DNA of 64,000 nt from Frondihabitans sp. 762G35 (GTDB taxonomy: Bacteria > Actinomycetota > Actinomycetes > Actinomycetales > Microbacteriaceae), in NCBI RefSeq assembly GCF_002074055.1, contig NZ_CP014619.1, forward strand, positions 62,001 through 126,000. The letters are read 5' to 3'. The notes below the pieces were generated by a model that searched no databases, was not told the DNA's origin, and was given only the letters and a program-made list of their open reading frames with translations. Both the position numbers and the translations under genes were made by a program. Positions 61,081-64,000 of this stretch are shown here, piece after piece. Every line of letters starts with the position of its first letter. Position 1 is the first letter of the stretch.

Positions 61081-61956
61081 CTACGCCGCGGCGCGGTGCT
61101 CCGCGCACAGGGGAGCCGCAGGGGCGCACTCCGGGCAGACCACGAGCTGCTCGCGGCACTGGACGTCCGCGCAGTTCCGCATGGCGCTCGTGGCCGCGGA
61201 GCAGCGCACGCAGGAGCCGAGGACGGCTGCGTGATCGCTGAAGGTCACCGAGCCGCGCCGGTCGAAGACGTAGAGCGATCCGTCCCAGAGGCCGTCGTCG
61301 CCGAAGCGCTCGCCGTAGCGGACGATGCCGCCGTCGAGCTGGTACACCTCCTGGAACCCGCGGTCGATCATCAGCGAGGTGAGGACCTCGCAGCGGATCC
61401 CGCCCGTGCAGTACGTCACGACCGGCTGGTCCTTGAGATGGTCGTAGCGCCCGGAGTCGAGCTCGGCGACGAAGTCGCGCGTGGTGGCGACGTCGGGGAC
61501 GACGGCGTCGCGGAAGCGGCCGATGCGGGCCTCGAACTCGTTCCGACCGTCGAAAAAGGTGAGGTCGCGCTCCGCCGCGAGGGCGTGCAGCTGATCGGGG
61601 TCGAGCTTCGTGCCCCCACCCACGACGCCGGATCCGTCGACCCGGAGCTCGCCGGGCGCACCGAAGCTCACGAGTTCGTCCCGCACCTTCACGCTCCACC
61701 GCGGGAAGTCGTCGCCCGTGCCGTCGCTCCACTTCACGTCGAGGTCGTGGAACGGCGCGTACTCGCGCGTCTTGCGGAGGTAGCGCTTCACGTCGTCCAG
61801 CTCGCCCCCGACGGTGGCGTTGATCCCCTGGTGCGACAGCCGGATGCGACCCCGCAGCCCGAGCGACTCGCCGAGGTCGCGCTGCCACAGCCGCAGCGCC
61901 TCGGGGTCGGCGAGCGGTGTGAAGACGTAGAACAGCAGGATCTTGGGGACGGCCAC
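61081..61956 (-). CDS. trhO: tRNA uridine hydroxylase TrhO (rhodanese family)
   Basis: 291 residues. [20 protein letters not shown] and [18 protein letters not shown] are the N-terminal TrhO/YceA domain; the rhodanese loop is [18 protein letters not shown] with the catalytic Cys near residue 183. The C-terminal 45 residues carry eight cysteines in CxxC-like pairs, a probable zinc site found in many members. It hydroxylates uridine 34 of some tRNAs. Confidence 0.93.
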   Translation of the reverse strand: MAVPKILLFYVFTPLADPEALRLWQRDLGESLGLRGRIRLSHQGINATVGGELDDVKRYLRKTREYAPFHDLDVKWSDGTGDDFPRWSVKVRDELVSFGAPGELRVDGSGVVGGGTKLDPDQLHALAAERDLTFFDGRNEFEARIGRFRDAVVPDVATTRDFVAELDSGRYDHLKDQPVVTYCTGGIRCEVLTSLMIDRGFQEVYQLDGGIVRYGERFGDDGLWDGSLYVFDRRGSVTFSDHAAVLGSCVRCSAATSAMRNCADVQCREQLVVCPECAPAAPLCAEHRAAA

Positions 61957-62035
61957 CCGCAGATTCTAAGCGGCGCCTTGTCATTCTCACGATATGCGAT
62001 ATGTTTATATTCGACAACGACGACGAGGGGGAGAG

Positions 62036-62710
62036 ATGCCGATTCCGGTAGCGAGAGAGTCCGGCCTGAGACGTCGTCTCCGCAAGGAGGAGGTGTTCGA
62101 GCGGATGCTGGAGGCCATCCTCGACGGCACCCTCGCCCCGGGCGAGCGGCTCCGCGACACCGACCTGCAGGAGTGGCTGGGCGTGTCCCGCACGCCGATC
62201 CGGCTCGCCATCGTCCGGCTCGAGCAGATGAGGCTCATCGAGTCCTCGCCGAACCGGTTCACCCGGGTGTCCCGCTCGACGCCGGAGCGGATCCCGCAGC
62301 TCCTCGACGTCCTCTCGGCCATCTGGGCGCTCGCCGCCCGGGAGGCCGCGGTGCGCATGAGCGCCTCCGAGCACGTCGAGCTCCTCGGTCGCCTCGCCGT
62401 CGCGGCGTCGGCCTGTCGCCGCGCAGACGGGGGCGCGTCGTCGGCTGCGGCGATCGAGGCGACGCGCGTCGCCCTCTTCCACCTGAGTCGGCTCTCGGGC
62501 AACACCCTCCTGGCCGATCTCGTGGTCGCCTTCGGCACGTCGCTCGGCTACCAGCTGACGCTGCAGGGAGCGCGAGTCGACCTCGTCCTCCTGGCGCGGC
62601 TCCTGACGGCCCTCGAGGTCGCCCTGCACGGCCGCGACGGCGAGGCGGCGGCCGAGGTCCTCGACCGGCTCCGCGGGTGCTCCCTCGTGCGCGCCGAGGT
62701 CGCGGCGTGA
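62036..62710 (+). CDS. GntR-family regulator (paralogue 2)
   Basis: 224 residues from ATG 62036 behind GGGGGAGAG. The winged helix has ILDGTLAPGERLRD, LQEWLGVSRTPIRLAI and NRFTRVS; the helical C-terminal part is more diverged. An AT-rich patch (GATATGCGATATGTTTATATTC) lies before it, with its centre near 62005. Its stop overlaps the next regulator's GTG (GTGA), so the two are made together and may form a heteromer. Confidence 0.9.
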   Translation: MPIPVARESGLRRRLRKEEVFERMLEAILDGTLAPGERLRDTDLQEWLGVSRTPIRLAIVRLEQMRLIESSPNRFTRVSRSTPERIPQLLDVLSAIWALAAREAAVRMSASEHVELLGRLAVAASACRRADGGASSAAAIEATRVALFHLSRLSGNTLLADLVVAFGTSLGYQLTLQGARVDLVLLARLLTALEVALHGRDGEAAAEVLDRLRGCSLVRAEVAA

Positions 62711-63411
62711 GCCCTGTCCCCCGCGGGGCCCGGACGACTCAGGACCGCGGTCTGCTCAGCGAGAGCGTCCGGCGGCACCTCCTCGAGTCGATCCTTGACG
62801 GCACCCTCGTGGCGGGGGAGCGGCTCCACGACGACCAGCTGACCGAGTGGCTCGGAGTCTCGCGCACCCCGATCCGCACGGCCCTGGAGAGGCTCGCCGA
62901 CGCGGGCCTCGTCGAGATGGAGCCGAATCGCTTCACCCGCGTCGTCCGGCCCGACCCGTCGCTCCTGCGGGAGGCGCTCGCCGTCTACGGCGCGCTCCAC
63001 GCGGCGGCGGCGGAGGCCGTCGTCCCCGACCTCGACGACGCCGAGGTCGACGAGCTCCGGTGCGTCGCCGCGACCGCCCTCGACGGGGTCGCCCGCGCGG
63101 CCGAGACCCGCGACCATGCCGCGGCCCTCGAGGCGCTCGGCCCCGTCTTCGACTTCGTCGTCGGCCGAACGCGCAATCCCGTGCTCGTCGCGGCCCTCGG
63201 CGGGCTGGAGACCCGGCTGCTCTTCTTCGTCCGGAGTCTCCGCGTGGTCGTCACGGAGGCGGAGGCGGCGGCGTTCGCCGGAGAGGTCGTGCGGGCCGCG
63301 GAGGCCCGCGACGGCCGCGCCGCCGCCGCCGCGATGGCGGCGTTCCTCGCCCGGCAGGCGGGAGGCGCCCGAGGCGGCCGCTCAGGCGGCGGGGTCGGAG
63401 GCGCGGCTTAG
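62707..63411 (+). CDS. GntR-family regulator (paralogue 3)
   Basis: 234 residues from GTG 62707. ILDGTLVAGERLHDDQL, EWLGVSRTPIRTALERL and NRFTRVVRP show the same family as the two other GntR paralogues; the C-terminal domain is helical (FCD-like). The sensor half keeps few of the usual metal-binding His residues. Coupled to paralogue 2. Its stop codon TAG forms part of the -10 box of the next gene. Confidence 0.9.
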   Translation: MSPVPRGARTTQDRGLLSESVRRHLLESILDGTLVAGERLHDDQLTEWLGVSRTPIRTALERLADAGLVEMEPNRFTRVVRPDPSLLREALAVYGALHAAAAEAVVPDLDDAEVDELRCVAATALDGVARAAETRDHAAALEALGPVFDFVVGRTRNPVLVAALGGLETRLLFFVRSLRVVVTEAEAAAFAGEVVRAAEARDGRAAAAAMAAFLARQAGGARGGRSGGGVGGAA

Positions 63412-63414
63412 CAT
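63409..63414 (+). promoter_or_regulatory. -10 element TAGCAT of the glycosylase gene
   Basis: Includes the stop codon of GntR paralogue 3 and ends 6 nt before ATG 63421; leaderless arrangement. Confidence 0.55.
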
Positions 63415-63420
63415 GGCTGC

Positions 63421-64000
63421 ATGTCTCCGGGTCCGGTCGTCGCCTCCGCGCACGACGGCGCTGCGCCGGAGGCGCCTCCCCTCACGACGGTCTACCGGCC
63501 GAGCGAGCCGGTCGACCTGCGACAGACGCTCCGTCCCCTGCAGCGCGGCGGCGGGGATCCTGCGTTCCGCTCCGTCGGGAGCGAGATCTGGCGCGCCGTC
63601 CGCACGCCCCTCGGCCCGGGCACCCTGCGGCTCCGGCCGGTCGCGGGCGGCGTCGATGCCACCGCGTGGGGCGCGGGAGCCGAGTGGCTCATCGAGGGCG
63701 TGCCGGAGCTCCTGGGCCGCGGCGACGACTGGTCGACCCTCGACGTCTCGGGCAACGCCTTCCTCAGCGACGCACGTCGCCGTCAGCCGGGGCTCCGCCT
63801 GACCCGCACCAACGAGGTCGTCCAGATGCTCGTCCCCGCCGTGCTCGAGCAGAAGGTCACCAGCGTCGAGGCCTGGCGCGGCTTCCGCCAACTGGTGCGC
63901 GCGCACGGCGAGAAGGCTCCGGGTCCGGCCCCCGAGGGGCTCACCGTGCCGCCCGACGCATCGACCTGGAAGCGGATCCCCAGCTGGGAGTGGCACCGCG
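63421..64000 (+). CDS. DNA-3-methyladenine glycosylase II-like protein, 3' end beyond window
   Basis: 193 codons are visible and the frame runs off the window. TTVYRPSEPVDLRQTLRPLQRG opens the N-terminal beta domain of AlkA-like proteins, and VVQMLVPAVLEQKVTSVEAWRGFRQLV is the start of the helical HhH-GPD domain; the catalytic Asp would be further right. It removes alkylated bases from DNA. Start ATG 63421 follows a leaderless promoter. Confidence 0.82.
   Translation, partial: MSPGPVVASAHDGAAPEAPPLTTVYRPSEPVDLRQTLRPLQRGGGDPAFRSVGSEIWRAVRTPLGPGTLRLRPVAGGVDATAWGAGAEWLIEGVPELLGRGDDWSTLDVSGNAFLSDARRRQPGLRLTRTNEVVQMLVPAVLEQKVTSVEAWRGFRQLVRAHGEKAPGPAPEGLTVPPDASTWKRIPSWEWHR

Overview
The window is high-GC DNA (about 70% by eye) with dense, overlapping, often GTG-started genes, many apparently leaderless promoters (TANNNT ending 6-8 nt before the start codon), NucS mismatch repair and a coproporphyrin-dependent haem pathway that includes HemQ. 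This fits an actinobacterium, most likely Microbacteriaceae. Genus and species cannot be fixed from the sequence alone.

Left edge (1-6.0 kb) looks accessory. It holds the 3' end of an AAA_13-type ATPase gene, two small unknown proteins, a protein with a PD-(D/E)XK-like core, a degraded IS3-family transposase, a less GC-rich gene-free stretch ending in a 14-bp hairpin, and a two-gene AAA+ ATPase/TPR locus broken by in-frame stop codons but without frameshifts.

From 6.0 to 31.97 kb are envelope and secreted proteins (including a three-repeat secreted protein with a glycoside-hydrolase-like C-terminus), MFS transporters, an aldo/keto reductase, a pterin-dehydratase/prolyl-oligopeptidase fusion, a retron-like reverse transcriptase, an SRAP (YedK/HMCES) protein, short-chain dehydrogenases, an amidase, a HAD phosphatase, nucS, a LacI/MFS divergent pair with two identical palindromic operators, and a hydrolase-dehydrogenase pair. 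From 32.1 to 42.5 kb are a stand-alone AAA ATPase, MATE and uracil permease genes, an M13 metallopeptidase followed by a beta-lactamase-like protein that has lost all three catalytic motifs, a TetR/SDR divergent pair with two palindromic operators, a lipoprotein, a Nudix hydrolase and a GntR-like regulator.

The core of the right half (43-56.5 kb) is haem synthesis. hemA reads leftward. hemE-hemY, then an envelope trio, a PEBP protein and hemQ-hemH-hemC-hemD-hemB-hemL read rightward, with many stop/start overlaps. Together they cover every step from glutamyl-tRNA to haem through coproporphyrin except the ligation of glutamate to its tRNA. The end (56.9-64 kb) has three related GntR regulators, an AcuI-type oxidoreductase, phosphofructokinase, a flavin-linked stress protein, TrhO and the start of an AlkA-like glycosylase gene.

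Two repeat families and one short oligomer run through the intergenic space. Family A is a ~55-bp element with 10-bp inverted ends (12 copies). Family B is a ~97-bp element (4 copies in two tandem pairs). The 9-mer GCAGGATSC is strongly over-represented from about 6.3 kb rightward and was not seen in the left accessory region.
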